Assembly: GCF_900115815.1 (NCBI RefSeq)
Contig: NZ_FOXV01000001.1
Span: 124,001-188,000 of the forward strand
DNA length: 64,000 nucleotides
Source: Roseivivax halotolerans
GTDB taxonomy: Bacteria > Pseudomonadota > Alphaproteobacteria > Rhodobacterales > Rhodobacteraceae
Reading direction: 5' to 3'
In this document: positions 1 through 10,683 of the stretch, piece by piece
How the letters are laid out: every line of letters starts with the position of its first letter
Numbering within the stretch: the first letter of the stretch is position 1
Made by a program: the position numbers and the translations under genes
Notes under the pieces: model-generated
Seen by the model: the letters and a program-made list of their open reading frames with translations, nothing else
The model's database searches: none
Told to the model about the DNA's origin: nothing

Positions 1-703
1 TGCCGAGCGGATCGAGGTCGTCGTGCCCGATGAGCAGCTGTCGCTCGCCATCGGCCGGCGCGGCCAGAACGTGCGCCTCGCCTCTCAGCTCACCGGTCTC
101 GACATCGACATCATGACCGAGGAGGAAGAGAGCCAGCGCCGGCAGAAGGAATTCGAGGAGCGCACGCAGCTCTTCGTGGACGCGCTCGACGTGGACGAGT
201 TCTTCGCCCAGCTCCTGGTCTCCGAAGGCTTCACCAATCTCGAAGAGGTCGCCTATGTGGAGATCGACGAGCTGACCGTCATCGACGGGGTGGACGACGA
301 GACCGCCGAGGAGCTGCAGGCCCGTGCCCGCGACGTCCTCGAGGCGCAGGCCGCCGAAGCGCTGGAGCGTGCCCGCGCGCTCGGTGCGGAGGACAGCCTC
401 ATTGAATTCGAGGGGCTGACACCCCAAATGGTGGAGGCACTCGCGAAGGACGACGTGAAGACGCTCGAGGATTTCGCGACCTGCGCGGATTGGGAACTGG
501 CCGGCGGCTGGACCACGGTCGACGGACAGCGCACCAAGGATGACGGCGTTCTGGAGCCCTTCGAGGTCAGCCTCGAGGAAGCGCAGAACATGGTCATGAC
601 CGCGCGCGTTCTTCTGGGCTGGGTCGACCCGACCGAGATCGAGACCGAGGCGGAAGGCGACGACGCCGCCGACGAAGGCTCCGAAGAGACCGAGGAGGCA
701 TAA
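1..703 (+). CDS. nusA: Transcription termination/antitermination factor NusA, 3' part
   Basis: Cytoplasmic RNA polymerase-binding elongation factor. The window opens inside the gene; the frame runs from base 2 and ends with TAA at 701-703. The visible part starts in the second KH RNA-binding domain, with [16 protein letters not shown] as the signature, followed by a region with two helix-hairpin-helix-like acidic repeats and a very acidic tail. That C-terminal extension is usual for alphaproteobacterial NusA. It is followed after 7 bases by the YlxR-type gene and then infB, the classical nusA-infB operon order. The N-terminal RNAP-binding and S1 domains lie outside the window. The identification is firm. 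Confidence 0.96.
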   Translation, partial: AERIEVVVPDEQLSLAIGRRGQNVRLASQLTGLDIDIMTEEEESQRRQKEFEERTQLFVDALDVDEFFAQLLVSEGFTNLEEVAYVEIDELTVIDGVDDETAEELQARARDVLEAQAAEALERARALGAEDSLIEFEGLTPQMVEALAKDDVKTLEDFATCADWELAGGWTTVDGQRTKDDGVLEPFEVSLEEAQNMVMTARVLLGWVDPTEIETEAEGDDAADEGSEETEEA

Positions 704-710
704 GCGGCCA

Positions 711-1358
711 TTGACCCGAGGCGGACGCAGCAAAGACCGCAGTGCCGGACCCGAACGGCGCTGCATCGCGACCGGAGAGGTTCTGCCTGTCGAGCGGCTG
801 ATCCGCTTCGTCGTGGGTCCCGATGGCTCGATCGTGCCCGACATTGCCGGCAAGCTGCCGGGCCGGGGCATCTGGGTCTCTGCGACGCGCGGGGATATCG
901 ACAAGGCGGCGGGCAAGAACCTCTTTGCCCGCGCCGCCAAGACAAAGGTATCGGTGCCCGAGGGACTGGCCGATAATGTGACGGATATGCTGGCCGAACG
1001 CGTGGTCAACCTCATCAGCCTCGCCCGCAAGTCGGGTGATGCCGTGGCGGGCTACGAGAAGGTCAAGGACTGGCTTCAGAAGGAAGAGGCCGAAGTCCTG
1101 ATCCAGGCCGAGGATGGCTCAGCCCGCGGCAAGACGAAGCTGTCGACTCCCCATTTCGGCACCTATATCGGGTGGCTCGGGGCTGACGAGCTCGGGCGCG
1201 CCTTCGGGCGAGATAAAGTGATTCATGCCGCGCTCGGCGCTGGCGGACTCACGAAACGTGTTGTAGAGGATGCCCGACGCCTGAAGGGCATGCGCACAGC
1301 CGGACTGGCGCAAGACGCGGCAGCAGGGGCTGCCGGAAAGGATAAGAGAGCTTCATGA
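711..1358 (+). CDS. YlxR (DUF448)-L7Ae-like RNA-binding protein
   Basis: Two-domain nucleic-acid-binding protein of 215 residues. The first part carries the YlxR/DUF448 pattern ([11 protein letters not shown], then a GRGIWV loop) and the second part an L7Ae-like fold ([18 protein letters not shown]). It begins at TTG 711, 7 bases after nusA, and its TGA overlaps the infB ATG (ATGA at 1355-1358), so it is almost certainly co-translated with infB. YlxR relatives are found between nusA and infB in many bacteria; the exact RNA target is not established here. The lysine-rich tail fits RNA binding. The TTG start is chosen because no in-frame ATG precedes the YlxR motif. Confidence 0.9.
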   Translation: MTRGGRSKDRSAGPERRCIATGEVLPVERLIRFVVGPDGSIVPDIAGKLPGRGIWVSATRGDIDKAAGKNLFARAAKTKVSVPEGLADNVTDMLAERVVNLISLARKSGDAVAGYEKVKDWLQKEEAEVLIQAEDGSARGKTKLSTPHFGTYIGWLGADELGRAFGRDKVIHAALGAGGLTKRVVEDARRLKGMRTAGLAQDAAAGAAGKDKRAS

Positions 1359-3862
1359 GCGAAAACGACGGCAAGAAGACATTGGGTGTACGCGGTGGTC
1401 CCCGTTCGGGATCGGTGAAGCAGAGCTTCAGCCACGGACGCACCAAGAACGTCGTGGTGGAGACCAAGCGCAAACGCGTCGTGGTGCCCAAGAGCAGCAC
1501 GGGACCGGCATCCAAGTCCGGCTCCGGTGATGCCGGGCAAAGCGCCGCGCAGCGAGCCGCGGCTTCGGCCAAGCGCCCCGCCGGTATTTCCGATGCGGAG
1601 ATGGAACGGCGTCTGAGAGCGCTGCAGGCCGCCAAGGCACGCGAGGCCGACGAACAGGCCCAGCGTGAAGCCGAGGAAAAGGCCCGCGCCGAAGAGCGCG
1701 AGCGCATGCGCGCCGAGAAGGAACAGAAAGAGCGCGAACAGCGTGAGGCCGAAGAGCGCGCCAAGGCAAAGGCCGAGGACGAGGAACGCCGCAAGCGCGA
1801 GGAGGCCGAAGCGGCCGAACGCGCCAAGGCCGCGCCCGCCCAGCCCGCGCCCGACGCCGATCCACAGAGTGCACGTGGCAAGGCAGCGCCCAAGACCACG
1901 AACAAGCCCGAGCGTGAGCGCGAAGATCGCAACCGCGCGCCGAAGGCTCGTGACGGCGGCCGCCGCTCCGGCAAGCTGACCGTCAGCCAGGCCCTTTCGG
2001 GCGGGGAAGGCGGACGCCAGAAATCCATGGCCGCGATGAAGCGCAAGCAGGAGCGTGCGCGCCAGAAGGCTATGGGCGGTCCCGTCAACCGCGAGAAGGT
2101 GATGCGCGAGGTCAAGCTGCCCGAGGCGATCACCGTGGCCGAGCTGGCCAACCGCATGACAGAACGGGTTGGTGACGTCGTAAAGGCGCTCATGCAGAAC
2201 GGCGTCATGGCGACGCAGAACCAGACCATCGACGCCGATACCGCAGAGCTCATCATCGAGGAATTCGGCCACACCGTGACGCGTGTGTCGGACGCGGATG
2301 TGGAGCAGGTCATCGAACAGGTCGAGGACAATCCCGAGGATCTGAAGGACCGCGCACCGATCATAACCGTCATGGGCCATGTCGACCACGGCAAGACCTC
2401 GCTTCTGGACGCGATTCGGAACGCGAAGGTGACCCAGGGCGAGGCCGGCGGCATCACCCAGCATATCGGCGCCTACCAGGTGCAGACCGAAGGCGGCACG
2501 ACGCTGACCTTCCTCGACACGCCGGGACACGCAGCCTTCACCTCGATGCGCTCGCGGGGCGCACAGGTGACGGATATCGTGATCCTCGTGGTCGCTGCCG
2601 ATGATGCGGTCATGCCGCAGACCATCGAGGCGATCAATCACGCCAAAGCCGCCGAAGTGCCGATGATCGTTGCGATCAACAAGTGCGACAAGCCCGATGC
2701 GAACCCGACCAAGGTCCGCACCGATCTGCTCCAGCACGAGGTTGTCGTCGAAGAGATGTCCGGCGACGTGCAGGACGTGGAGGTCTCCGCGAAGAGCGGC
2801 AAGGGCCTCGACGAGCTGCTCGAAGCCATCGCACTGCAATCGGAAATTCTCGAGCTCAAGGCCAACCCCGACCGCGCCGCGCAAGGCGCCGTCATCGAGG
2901 CCAAGCTCGACGTCGGCCGCGGCCCCGTCGCGACCGTTCTCGTGCAGAACGGCACGCTGCGCCAAGGCGACATCTTCGTCGTCGGGGAGCAGTGGGGCAA
3001 GGTCCGCGCGATGGAGAACGATCAGGGCGCGCGCGTCAAGGAAGCCGGTCCCTCGGTTCCGGTGGAGGTTCTTGGCCTCAACGGCACGCCCGAGGCGGGC
3101 GACGTTCTGAACGTCGTCTCGACCGAGGCGCAGGCCCGCGAGATCGCCGAGTACCGCCAGCAGGTCGCCAAGGACAAGCGCGCCGCAGCCGGTGCGGCGA
3201 CGACGCTCGAAGCGCTGATGCAGAAAGCCAAGGACGACGAGAACGTCACCGAATTGCCCGTGCTGGTAAAAGCCGACGTGCAAGGTTCGGCCGAGGCGAT
3301 CGTTCAGGCGCTCGAGAAGGTCGGCAACGAAGAGGTGCGCGTGCGCGTCCTGCATTACGGCGTCGGTGCGATCACCGAAACCGATGTGGGCCTCGCCGAA
3401 GCCTCCGAAGCGCCGATCCTCGGCTTCAACGTTCGAGCCAATGCCTCGGCGCGCAACTCGGCCAACCAGAAGGGCGTGGAGCTGCGCTATTACAGCGTGA
3501 TCTATGACCTCGTGGACGACGTGAAAGCTGCGGCCTCCGGCCTTCTCTCGAACGAGATCCGCGAGAACTTCATCGGCTATGCCAAGATCCTGGAGACCTT
3601 CCGCGTCTCGGGCGTCGGCACCGTAGCGGGCTGCCTCGTGACCGAAGGCGTGGCGCGCCGCTCGGCCGGTGTGCGTCTCTTGCGCGACGACGTGGTGATC
3701 CACGAAGGCACGCTGAAGACGCTCAAGCGCTTCAAGGACGAGGTGGCCGAGGTCATCTCGGGCCAGGAATGCGGCATGGCGTTCGAGAACTACGATGACG
3801 TCCGCAAGGAGGACGTGATCGAGATCTTCGAGCGTGAGGAAATCGCCCGCACGCTGAGCTGA
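1355..3862 (+). CDS. infB: Translation initiation factor IF-2
   Basis: GTPase that brings fMet-tRNA to the 30S subunit and promotes subunit joining. The 835-residue protein has a long charged Lys/Glu/Arg/Ala-rich N-terminal region (about residues 75-200, probably extended helix), then the IF2_N domain, then the G domain with GHVDHGKT (about 341-348), [14 protein letters not shown] and SAKSGKG, followed by the EF-Tu-like and C-terminal tRNA-binding domains. The ATG overlaps the stop of the YlxR gene. A strong stem-loop with T-tract follows. Length and motif order are normal for alphaproteobacteria. Confidence 0.98.
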   Translation: MSENDGKKTLGVRGGPRSGSVKQSFSHGRTKNVVVETKRKRVVVPKSSTGPASKSGSGDAGQSAAQRAAASAKRPAGISDAEMERRLRALQAAKAREADEQAQREAEEKARAEERERMRAEKEQKEREQREAEERAKAKAEDEERRKREEAEAAERAKAAPAQPAPDADPQSARGKAAPKTTNKPEREREDRNRAPKARDGGRRSGKLTVSQALSGGEGGRQKSMAAMKRKQERARQKAMGGPVNREKVMREVKLPEAITVAELANRMTERVGDVVKALMQNGVMATQNQTIDADTAELIIEEFGHTVTRVSDADVEQVIEQVEDNPEDLKDRAPIITVMGHVDHGKTSLLDAIRNAKVTQGEAGGITQHIGAYQVQTEGGTTLTFLDTPGHAAFTSMRSRGAQVTDIVILVVAADDAVMPQTIEAINHAKAAEVPMIVAINKCDKPDANPTKVRTDLLQHEVVVEEMSGDVQDVEVSAKSGKGLDELLEAIALQSEILELKANPDRAAQGAVIEAKLDVGRGPVATVLVQNGTLRQGDIFVVGEQWGKVRAMENDQGARVKEAGPSVPVEVLGLNGTPEAGDVLNVVSTEAQAREIAEYRQQVAKDKRAAAGAATTLEALMQKAKDDENVTELPVLVKADVQGSAEAIVQALEKVGNEEVRVRVLHYGVGAITETDVGLAEASEAPILGFNVRANASARNSANQKGVELRYYSVIYDLVDDVKAAASGLLSNEIRENFIGYAKILETFRVSGVGTVAGCLVTEGVARRSAGVRLLRDDVVIHEGTLKTLKRFKDEVAEVISGQECGMAFENYDDVRKEDVIEIFEREEIARTLS

Positions 3863-3885
3863 TTGTCTTTCGGAGAAAACAAAAC

Positions 3886-3910
3886 GGCCCGCCAATCGGC
3901 GGGCCTTTTT
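3886..3910. terminator. Bidirectional intrinsic terminator between infB and mutT
   Basis: A perfect 8-bp stem GGCCCGCC/GGCGGGCC with loop AATC is flanked by AAAA on the left and TTTTT on the right. It can end infB transcription on the plus strand and mutT transcription on the minus strand. Confidence 0.9.
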
Positions 3911-3936
3911 CGTTTCTCCGGGCAGCTTGGACGCCG

Positions 3937-4335
3937 CTAGAGCCAGTCGCGCAGGATCGGCACGATCGGCACGTCGGCCGGCGGCATAGGATATTCCGCA
4001 AGCGCATTGGCCCGCACCCATTTCAGGGTCTGCCCTTCCTTCGGTTGCGGAATGCCCTCCCATTTGCGGCAGGCGAAGAGCGGCATCAGCAGATGAAAGT
4101 CGTCATAGCTGTGCGAGGCGAAGGTCAGCGGCGCGAGGCAGGAGGACCATGTGCCGATGCCAAGCTCCTCGGACAGCTCTCGGATGAGCGCCGCTTCGGG
4201 CGTCTCGCCTGGCTCGACCTTGCCGCCGGGGAACTCCCAGAGCCCGGCCATCGACTTGCCCTCGGGCCGCTGCGCGAGAAGGATGCGGCCCTCTGCATCA
4301 ATGAGGGCAACAGCGGAGACGAGCACCACCTTCAT
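3937..4335 (-). CDS. mutT: 8-oxo-dGTP diphosphatase MutT (Nudix hydrolase)
   Basis: Sanitises the nucleotide pool by hydrolysing 8-oxo-dGTP. The 132-residue protein starts at MKVVLVSAVAL, the usual MutT N-terminus; a longer upstream frame exists but would read through an extragenic repeat and is not used. The Nudix box is complete: G38, E44, R52-E53 and E56-E57 with G59. The substrate-side motif GLWEFPGGK precedes it. It lies downstream of argJ on the same strand with about 90 bases between, occupied by repeat copy 1. Convergent with infB. Confidence 0.93.
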   Translation of the reverse strand: MKVVLVSAVALIDAEGRILLAQRPEGKSMAGLWEFPGGKVEPGETPEAALIRELSEELGIGTWSSCLAPLTFASHSYDDFHLLMPLFACRKWEGIPQPKEGQTLKWVRANALAEYPMPPADVPIVPILRDWL

Positions 4336-4362
4336 GGCCGCGCGCCTGCGGATCGGGCAGGA

Positions 4363-4411
4363 GCGAGGGGCCAGCCCCTCGCGCTCCCCGCGGTATTTTC
4401 GCCAACCCAAA
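4363..4411 (+). repeat. Composite extragenic repeat, copy 1
   Basis: In the mutT-argJ gap. A stem-loop GCGAGGGG/CCCCTCGC (4363-4370 and 4375-4382, loop CCAG) is followed 9 bases later by the core GGTATTTTCGCCAACCCAAA (4392-4411). The same core recurs, inverted, at 16097-16116 and 30087-30106, and at the last site the G-rich stem-loop recurs too. Confidence 0.75.
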
Positions 4412-4423
4412 GACACATGCGCG

Positions 4424-5659
4424 TCACGAGCGGTAATCGGCGTTGATCGAGATGTAGCCGTGCGTGAGATCGCAGGTCCAGACCGTCGCCGCGCCGTCCC
4501 CGAGGCCGAGATCGACGGCGACCGTGATCTCCGGCTCCTTCATCACGGCCGCTCCCATCTCTTCGCGATACTCGGGCGAGACCCAGCCCTTCTCCGCGAC
4601 CAGAACGTCGCCGAAGCGAATCGACAGAAGGTCGCGGTCTGCCGCCGCGCCCGATTTGCCGATCGCCATGACGACGCGGCCCCAATTCGGATCTTCGCCG
4701 GCGATGGCGGTCTTGACGAGCGGCGAATTGGCGATGGCCATCGCATGGGTGCGCGCATCGTTGTCGGAGGCGGCGCCGGTAACTTGGACGGTCACGAATT
4801 TCGTCGCGCCTTCTCCGTCCTTGACGACCTGATGCGCCAGATCGAGGAAGACGCTTTCGAGCGCCGTGGCAAAAGCGGTGTCGGACTTGGCGACGCGCAC
4901 ACCCGACGCGCCGGTCGCCCCCATCAGAAGCGTGTCCGAGGTCGAGGTATCGCTGTCGACAGTAATGCAGTTGAAGCTGCGCTCATTGATCCCCGAGACC
5001 AGCGCCTGCAGATCATCCTTCGCGATGGCCGCATCGGTGAAGACGTAGACCAGCATCGTCGCCATGTCGGGCGCGATCATGCCGGAGCCTTTCGCGATGC
5101 CAGCAATCCTGACTGTCTGTCCATCGATCTCGATCTCCGCAGACGCGCCTTTCGGGAAGGTATCGGTCGTCGTGATCGCATTTGCCGCGCCCGCGATATT
5201 CTCTTCGTCGAGCCCCGCCACAAGGTCGGCCACCTTCGCCACGATGCGCTCGTGCGGCAGAGGCTCCCCGATCACGCCGGTAGAGGAGGTGAAGACGCGG
5301 CTTGGGGGCAGGTCCATCGCGGTCGAGACCGCCTCGCAGAGCGCCTGAACCGACGCATCCCCGGCGCGCCCCGTGAAGGCGTTGGAATTGCCGGAATTGA
5401 CCAGGATCGCCGCGCCGTCGCCCGCCTCGGGCTCGAGCGCGATCTTGGCCTGGCAATCGAGCACATTGGCCGAGCGGGTGGCCGAGCGCGTGAACACGCC
5501 CGCCACGGTCGAGCCCGGCGTGAGATGCGCGAGCATCACATCGGTGCGCCCGGCATAGCGAACGCCCGCCGCCGCAGTGGCAAAGCGGACGCCCTTGATC
5601 ACCGGCAGCGCCGGGAAGGCATCGGGGGCCAGCGGCGAGCGGCTGGTGATCTTCGCCAT
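4424..5659 (-). CDS. argJ: Bifunctional ornithine acetyltransferase / N-acetylglutamate synthase ArgJ
   Basis: Arginine biosynthesis. It transfers acetyl from N-acetylornithine to glutamate and can also make N-acetylglutamate from acetyl-CoA. The 411-residue precursor has the self-cleavage motif GSGMIAPDMATML; by family knowledge the chain splits before the threonine (T201 by count), which becomes the nucleophile of the beta subunit. Motifs NSGNSNAFTG and SSTGVIGEPLP are also typical. The start lies 1 base after the PPIase stop, so the two genes are probably one operon, with mutT downstream. Confidence 0.96.
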   Translation of the reverse strand: MAKITSRSPLAPDAFPALPVIKGVRFATAAAGVRYAGRTDVMLAHLTPGSTVAGVFTRSATRSANVLDCQAKIALEPEAGDGAAILVNSGNSNAFTGRAGDASVQALCEAVSTAMDLPPSRVFTSSTGVIGEPLPHERIVAKVADLVAGLDEENIAGAANAITTTDTFPKGASAEIEIDGQTVRIAGIAKGSGMIAPDMATMLVYVFTDAAIAKDDLQALVSGINERSFNCITVDSDTSTSDTLLMGATGASGVRVAKSDTAFATALESVFLDLAHQVVKDGEGATKFVTVQVTGAASDNDARTHAMAIANSPLVKTAIAGEDPNWGRVVMAIGKSGAAADRDLLSIRFGDVLVAEKGWVSPEYREEMGAAVMKEPEITVAVDLGLGDGAATVWTCDLTHGYISINADYRS

Positions 5660-5660
5660 C

Positions 5661-6539
5661 TTACTCGCTCATCAGAAGATCGGTGCGGCCCAGAACCGCC
5701 GGATCGAGATCCTCGCCGGGGCGCGTGACCTCGGAGCCAGCGACCAGCTCTTCGATTGCGGCCTCGACACGTGCCTGTGCGAGCTGCTGTTCGATCTGGT
5801 CGCGTACCTCCTCGAGGGCGGGCGCTTCTTGCTGCCGGGTCTCGTTCAGCTTCACGACATGCCAACCGAACTGTGTCTCGACCGGCTCCGAGATCGCGCC
5901 GGGCTCAAGCGTTTCGACGGCGTCCTGGAAGGGCTGCACCATCTGGCCGGCCGCGAACCATCCAAGATCGCCGCCATTCGCGCCGGACGGGCCGGTGGAG
6001 CGTTCCTGCGCGAGCGTCGCGAAATCGGCGCCGCCGTTCAGCTCCTCGATGAGGGCCTGCGCCTCTTCCTCGGTCTCGACGAGGATATGCGCCGCGTTGT
6101 ATTCGGTCGCACCGCCCTCGCTGCCAAATTGCTCGTCATACGCGTTCTGGATGTCTTCTTCGCTCACTGCGTCACGGGACAGCCCGGCGACGGCTTCGGA
6201 TGCGAGAAGCGCGCGGCGCTCGTTTTCGAGCGTCAGGCGCACGCCGGTCGTCTCTTCGGCGGAATCCGATTGCGCCAGCGCTTCCTGCTGGATCAGCTGA
6301 TCGAGGATGCCCTCGAACAGAACATCCGGGGGAAGCTGCTGGTATTGCTCGGGAAGACCCGCGCGCACCATGAGCATGTGGCCCAGCGTGATCTCTTCGC
6401 CATTCACCGTCGCGACGACTTCGGACAGGTCCGCGTCGGGCGCGGTTTCGGATCCGGCGGTCTCATCCTGGGACCATGCCGGGCCGGCAAACGCGAGGAG
6501 CGCGGCAACGGCGGTGAGTTTCAGGCTCGGTCGGGACAT
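5661..6539 (-). CDS. Periplasmic parvulin-type peptidyl-prolyl isomerase
   Basis: Foldase-like PPIase of 292 residues. A Sec signal peptide (MSRPSLKLTAVAALLAFAGP, cleavage near AWS-QD) directs export. The N-terminal helical region resembles SurA/PrsA chaperone domains. The rotamase (PpiC) domain runs from about residue 146 (YNAAHILVETEEEA) to about 240 (FGWHVVKL). The start chosen gives a proper signal peptide; the frame stays open upstream but has no such sequence. First gene of the PPIase-argJ-mutT group, divergent from secA. Secretion-related function and position beside secA fit, though the pairing may be incidental. Confidence 0.88.
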   Translation of the reverse strand: MSRPSLKLTAVAALLAFAGPAWSQDETAGSETAPDADLSEVVATVNGEEITLGHMLMVRAGLPEQYQQLPPDVLFEGILDQLIQQEALAQSDSAEETTGVRLTLENERRALLASEAVAGLSRDAVSEEDIQNAYDEQFGSEGGATEYNAAHILVETEEEAQALIEELNGGADFATLAQERSTGPSGANGGDLGWFAAGQMVQPFQDAVETLEPGAISEPVETQFGWHVVKLNETRQQEAPALEEVRDQIEQQLAQARVEAAIEELVAGSEVTRPGEDLDPAVLGRTDLLMSE

Positions 6540-6572
6540 CTTCACCTCTTTCTGCCACCCGTGCGGGCAGCG

Positions 6573-6601
6573 TTGACACTGTGAGGACCGGCCCTTACAT
6601 C
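6573..6601 (+). promoter_or_regulatory. Candidate sigma-70 promoter for secA
   Basis: TTGACA (6573-6578), 17 bases, then TACATC (6596-6601). The -35 is a perfect match and the -10 is 4 of 6. It would give a leader of about 100 bases before the secA ATG. It lies in the divergent PPIase/secA intergenic region. Inference from sequence only. Confidence 0.5.
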
Positions 6602-6708
6602 GCTCGTGGCTCTGTGCAGCCAGTCTTTCCCCCGTTTGTCTATGGGCTCGGTGCAGGACGGGCAAGCAGATGCCGCCACACGAGACGGTGACAGGCGAAA
6701 GAGAGCGT

Positions 6709-9444
6709 ATGCTAGGGTTCGGAACACTCACGAAAAAGGTCTTCGGCACGGCGAACGACCGGAAGATCAAGTCGACCCGGCCCCTGATCGAGAAGATCAA
6801 CGCTCTGGAGGCCGAGTACGAGGCTTTGGACGACGCGGGCCTGAGGGCCAAGACGGACGAGTTCCGCAAGCGCTTCGAAGGTGGCGAAAGCCTCGACGAT
6901 CTTCTCCCCGATGCCTTCGCCAATTGCCGTGAGGCCGCCAAGCGGGCGCTCGGCCTGCGCGCCTTCGACGTGCAGCTCATGGGCGGGATCTTCCTGCACC
7001 AGGGCAACATCTCGGAGATGAAGACCGGCGAGGGCAAGACGCTGGTCGCCACCCTTCCCGCCTATCTCAACGCGATTTCCGGCAAGGGCGTGCACATTGT
7101 CACGGTGAACGACTACCTCGCCCGCCGCGATGCCGACTGGATGAGCAAGGTCTACGGTGCGCTCGGCTTGACGACGGGCGTGGTCTATCCGCGCCAGCCC
7201 GAAGACGAGAAGAAAGCTGCCTACCAGGCCGATATCACCTACGCCACGAACAACGAGCTTGGCTTCGATTACCTGCGCGACAACATGAAGTCCGAACTGG
7301 ACCAGATGTATCAGCGCGGGCACAACTTCGCGATCGTGGACGAGGTCGATTCCATCCTGATCGACGAGGCGCGCACGCCGCTCATCATCTCGGGTCCGAG
7401 CCAGGACCGCTCGGAGCTTTATACCGGGATCGACAAGCTGCTGCCGGATCTTACCGAGGAACATTACGAGCTCGACGAGAAGACGCGCAGTATCTCCTTC
7501 ACCGACGAGGGCAACGAGTTCCTCGAAGAGCGGCTGCGCGAGGCCGGGTTGATGCCCGAGGGTCAGACGCTCTACGACCCCGAATCGACCACGCTCGTGC
7601 ATCACGTCACGCAGGCGCTTCGGGCACACAAGCTCTACCAGCGCGACAAGGACTACATCGTGCGCGACAACGAGGTCGTGCTGATCGATGAATTCACGGG
7701 CCGCATGATGGCGGGCCGCCGCCTGTCTGACGGTCTGCATCAGGCCATCGAGGCCAAGGAAGGCTGCCAGATCCAGCCCGAGAACGTCACGCTCGCAAGC
7801 GTGACCTTCCAGAACTACTTCCGCCTTTACAACAAGCTGTCGGGCATGACCGGCACCGCCACCACCGAAGCCGAGGAATTCGCGGAAATCTACGGGCTCG
7901 GCGTGGTCGAAGTGCCGACCAACCGGCCGATCGCGCGGATCGACGAAGACGACAAGGTCTACCGCACCGCGCAAGAGAAATACGAAGCCATCGTCGAGGA
8001 GATCCGCCTCGCCCACCAGAAGGGCCAGCCCGTCCTCGTCGGCACCACCTCGATCGAGAAGTCCGAGATGCTGAGCCAGCTGCTCCAGAAGGCCGGGCTC
8101 AAGCACAATGTCCTGAATGCGCGCCAGCACGAGCAGGAAGCCCAGATCGTCGGCGATGCCGGCCTGCCGGGCGCCGTGACGATCGCGACGAACATGGCCG
8201 GGCGCGGCACCGACATCAAGCTCGGCGGCAATTTCGAGATGAAGGTGCAGGCCGCGCTCGATGCCGACCCCAATGGCAATCCCGAAGAGATCCGCGCGCG
8301 GATCGAAGCCGGGCAGGCCGAGGCCGAGGACAAGGTGAAAGAGGCCGGCGGTCTGTTCGTTCTGGCGACCGAACGGCACGAAAGCCGCCGGATCGACAAC
8401 CAGCTGCGCGGCCGCTCGGGCCGTCAGGGCGATCCGGGGCGTTCGTCCTTCTTCCTCTCGCTCGACGACGACCTGATGCGGATCTTCGGCTCCGAACGGC
8501 TCGACAAGGTGCTCTCCTCGCTCGGGATGCAGGAAGGCGAGGCGATCGTTCATCCGTGGGTGAACAAGTCGCTCGAGCGCGCGCAGTCAAAAGTGGAAGC
8601 GCGCAACTTCGACATCCGCAAACAGCTTTTGAAGTTCGACGACGTGATGAATGACCAGCGTAAGGTCATCTTCGGTCAGCGCCGCGAGATCATGGAAGCC
8701 GAGGATCTCTCGGAAGTCACCGAGGATATGCGGGAAGAAGTGATCGACGATATCGTCGATACTTACGCCCCGCCCAAGAGCTACGCGGATCAGTGGGACG
8801 TCGAAGGACTTGATGCCGATATCAAGGACAAGCTCAATATCGCGCTCCCGGTCGCGGAGTGGGCAGAAGAAGACGGCGTCGACCAGGATGTGCTGCGTGA
8901 ACGCATCGCCGAAGCCTCGGACAAGCTCATGGCGGAAAAAGCCGAGGCATTCGGCCCCGAGGCGCTGCGCCAGATCGAGAAACAGGTTCTCTTGCAGACC
9001 ATCGACTCCAAATGGCGTGATCACCTCCTGACACTGGAGCATCTACGTTCGGTCGTGGGTTTCCGCGGGTATGCTCAGCGCGACCCGCTGAACGAATACA
9101 AGACCGAGGCATTCCAGCTCTTCGAATCGATGCTGGACAGCCTGCGTAGCGAGGTCACGCAGAAGCTGGCCCAGATCCAGCCGATGAGCGAGGAGCAGCG
9201 CAAACAACTCCTCGATCAGCTACGCCGCGAACAGGCGCAGGCCCAGATGGCGGCTGCACAGGCCCCTGCGGGCGCGACGAATCCCGAAAGCGAAGCGGCA
9301 GGTCCGGCGGTCGCCGCGAAGGAGCCGCTGATCGACGGCTTCGACGAGACAGATCCCTCCACCTGGGGCAATCCGGGACGCAACGCGCCCTGCCCCTGCG
9401 GATCGGGCCAGAAGTTCAAGCATTGCCACGGTCGCCTCGCCTAA
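6709..9444 (+). CDS. secA: Preprotein translocase ATPase SecA
   Basis: Motor ATPase that pushes unfolded preproteins through SecYEG. The 911-residue protein has Walker A MKTGEGKT (about 104-111), the [14 protein letters not shown] helicase segment, the [10 protein letters not shown] motif and a C-terminal zinc motif with C895, C897, C906 and H907 that binds SecB and phospholipid. The ATG at 6709 gives the standard [14 protein letters not shown]-terminus and has GAGAG upstream; an in-frame ATG 39 bases earlier (6670) adds residues unlike the family. Transcribed away from the PPIase gene. Confidence 0.98.
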   Translation: MLGFGTLTKKVFGTANDRKIKSTRPLIEKINALEAEYEALDDAGLRAKTDEFRKRFEGGESLDDLLPDAFANCREAAKRALGLRAFDVQLMGGIFLHQGNISEMKTGEGKTLVATLPAYLNAISGKGVHIVTVNDYLARRDADWMSKVYGALGLTTGVVYPRQPEDEKKAAYQADITYATNNELGFDYLRDNMKSELDQMYQRGHNFAIVDEVDSILIDEARTPLIISGPSQDRSELYTGIDKLLPDLTEEHYELDEKTRSISFTDEGNEFLEERLREAGLMPEGQTLYDPESTTLVHHVTQALRAHKLYQRDKDYIVRDNEVVLIDEFTGRMMAGRRLSDGLHQAIEAKEGCQIQPENVTLASVTFQNYFRLYNKLSGMTGTATTEAEEFAEIYGLGVVEVPTNRPIARIDEDDKVYRTAQEKYEAIVEEIRLAHQKGQPVLVGTTSIEKSEMLSQLLQKAGLKHNVLNARQHEQEAQIVGDAGLPGAVTIATNMAGRGTDIKLGGNFEMKVQAALDADPNGNPEEIRARIEAGQAEAEDKVKEAGGLFVLATERHESRRIDNQLRGRSGRQGDPGRSSFFLSLDDDLMRIFGSERLDKVLSSLGMQEGEAIVHPWVNKSLERAQSKVEARNFDIRKQLLKFDDVMNDQRKVIFGQRREIMEAEDLSEVTEDMREEVIDDIVDTYAPPKSYADQWDVEGLDADIKDKLNIALPVAEWAEEDGVDQDVLRERIAEASDKLMAEKAEAFGPEALRQIEKQVLLQTIDSKWRDHLLTLEHLRSVVGFRGYAQRDPLNEYKTEAFQLFESMLDSLRSEVTQKLAQIQPMSEEQRKQLLDQLRREQAQAQMAAAQAPAGATNPESEAAGPAVAAKEPLIDGFDETDPSTWGNPGRNAPCPCGSGQKFKHCHGRLA

Positions 9445-9453
9445 ATGATCCTT

Positions 9454-9480
9454 GCCCGTGACGGCGCGGTCGTCGCGGGC
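9454..9480 (+). terminator. Stem-loop after secA
   Basis: GCCCGTGACG (9454-9463) pairs with CGTCGCGGGC (9471-9480) over 10 positions including one G-T wobble, with a 7-base loop, 10 bases after the secA stop. There is no clear T-tract, so it may be a weak terminator or an mRNA-stabilising hairpin. Confidence 0.45.
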
Positions 9481-9599
9481 AGTTTCCGTCGCATTGTTCC
9501 TATCCCGGAAACGCCTCGGGCTCTCCACGCCTTTGCCGCAAGCTCGCCAAGTTTGCGGATCATACGATTGTTGAAAGAAACCGTATGGTGGAGGCTCTA

Positions 9600-10601
9600 A
9601 TGGCCCAACCCAAGACCTATGCGCTCGCTGCCGGAACAGTCTTTACCGCGTTCGCGATCGGCTACGTGATGCAATTTGGCCTGCCCGGCTTAAGCGACCC
9701 GTCCGAACCCATTGAAGTCAGCGGGATCGTGGACACCGCCGCGCCTGCAGGGCTTGAGGACAGCGCGCCTGCCCTGGCGACCGCGGGCGCGTTCCCCACC
9801 CTTCCGCAAGAGTCGCGTCCTGCCCCCGCACTTCAGCGGGCGAGTGTCGAAGTCGCGGCGGTCGAAGGCCAGAGCGCAAGCGACGCGATCCTGCCCAAGG
9901 ACGTGCCGAGCGCCGGGTTCGACTGCGCGATCAGTGCTACCGCTGAACCGGGTGCGGCCGCGATGGTCGCGCTCGCGCTTGATGCGCCATGCCACGGGTC
10001 GGAACGCGTGACTGTCCACCACAACGGCTTGATGTTCACCGAGACCGTGCAGCCCGATGGTACGCTCAGCCTCGATGTGCCCGCACTCGCGGAAACCGCG
10101 GTTTTCATCTTCTCCTTCGGCTCCGGCGATGGCGCGATCGCGCAGGCTCAGGTCTCCTCGCTGGCGTTCTACGACCGCGTGGCGCTGCAATGGCGGGGCG
10201 ATTCGGGGCTTGGACTTCACGCCCGCGAAGCCGGTGCCGACTACTTTGCCGACGGCCATGTCTGGGCGGGATCGCGCGGCACGATCGAAGCTGCGGCGCG
10301 CGGCGAAGGTGGCTTCCTGGCGCGACTGGGCGACACCGACGCGCCCGAAGCTTTGATCGCCGAGATTTATTCCTTCCCCGCTGGCACGGCGCCGGCCGAG
10401 GCAGAGGTCGCATTGTCGGTAGAAGCCGAAATCACGGCATCGAATTGCGGTCAGGATCTCGACGCGCAGATGATCGAGCGGCGAGGCGAGGCGGCACTCA
10501 GCGTGCAGGACATCGAACTGGCCATGCCCGAATGCGATGCCGTGGGTGACTTCCTGGTGCTGGACGCCATGGTCCGCGACATCGAGGTCGCATCGAACTG
10601 A
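9600..10601 (+). CDS. Membrane-anchored periplasmic protein of unknown function downstream of secA
   Basis: A 333-residue protein with a single N-terminal hydrophobic segment (about residues 8-27, TYALAAGTVFTAFAIGYVM), a Pro/Ala-rich linker and a beta-rich C-terminal domain with several cysteines (FDCAIS, APCHGS, NCGQD, PECDA) that could form disulfides in the periplasm. Start 9600 is preferred over the in-frame ATG at 9585 because GGTGGAGG (9587-9594) then sits 5 bases upstream as a ribosome site. From memory, relatives in this family are annotated 'translocase' only because they follow secA; no catalytic motif is recognisable. No function is assigned. Confidence 0.75.
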   Translation: MAQPKTYALAAGTVFTAFAIGYVMQFGLPGLSDPSEPIEVSGIVDTAAPAGLEDSAPALATAGAFPTLPQESRPAPALQRASVEVAAVEGQSASDAILPKDVPSAGFDCAISATAEPGAAAMVALALDAPCHGSERVTVHHNGLMFTETVQPDGTLSLDVPALAETAVFIFSFGSGDGAIAQAQVSSLAFYDRVALQWRGDSGLGLHAREAGADYFADGHVWAGSRGTIEAAARGEGGFLARLGDTDAPEALIAEIYSFPAGTAPAEAEVALSVEAEITASNCGQDLDAQMIERRGEAALSVQDIELAMPECDAVGDFLVLDAMVRDIEVASN

Positions 10602-10628
10602 CCCTCGACGCTCCGGCTATTGAAATTT

Positions 10629-10657
10629 CGCCGCGCGGCACGAACAGTCGCGCGGCG
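10629..10657 (+). terminator. GC-rich stem-loop ending the upstream gene
   Basis: Perfect 9-bp stem CGCCGCGCG/CGCGCGGCG (10629-10637 and 10649-10657) with an 11-base loop, followed by TGTTT. It lies between the anchored periplasmic protein gene and the PBP-OmpA gene. Its right arm ends on the G of a GTG that could be taken as the next gene's start. Confidence 0.6.
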
Positions 10658-10683
10658 TGTTTCATGCACCGGAGGGGTCCGTC

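Noticed and set aside
1223-4063. 946-codon open frame on the minus strand opposite infB
   Set aside because: It mirrors infB codons in a GC-rich genome, has low-complexity His/Asp/Leu/Gly-rich composition and no domain, and covers a certain gene with normal motifs.
6712-8553. 613-codon frame opposite secA
   Set aside because: Shadow of secA with biased composition; no ribosome site or family motifs.
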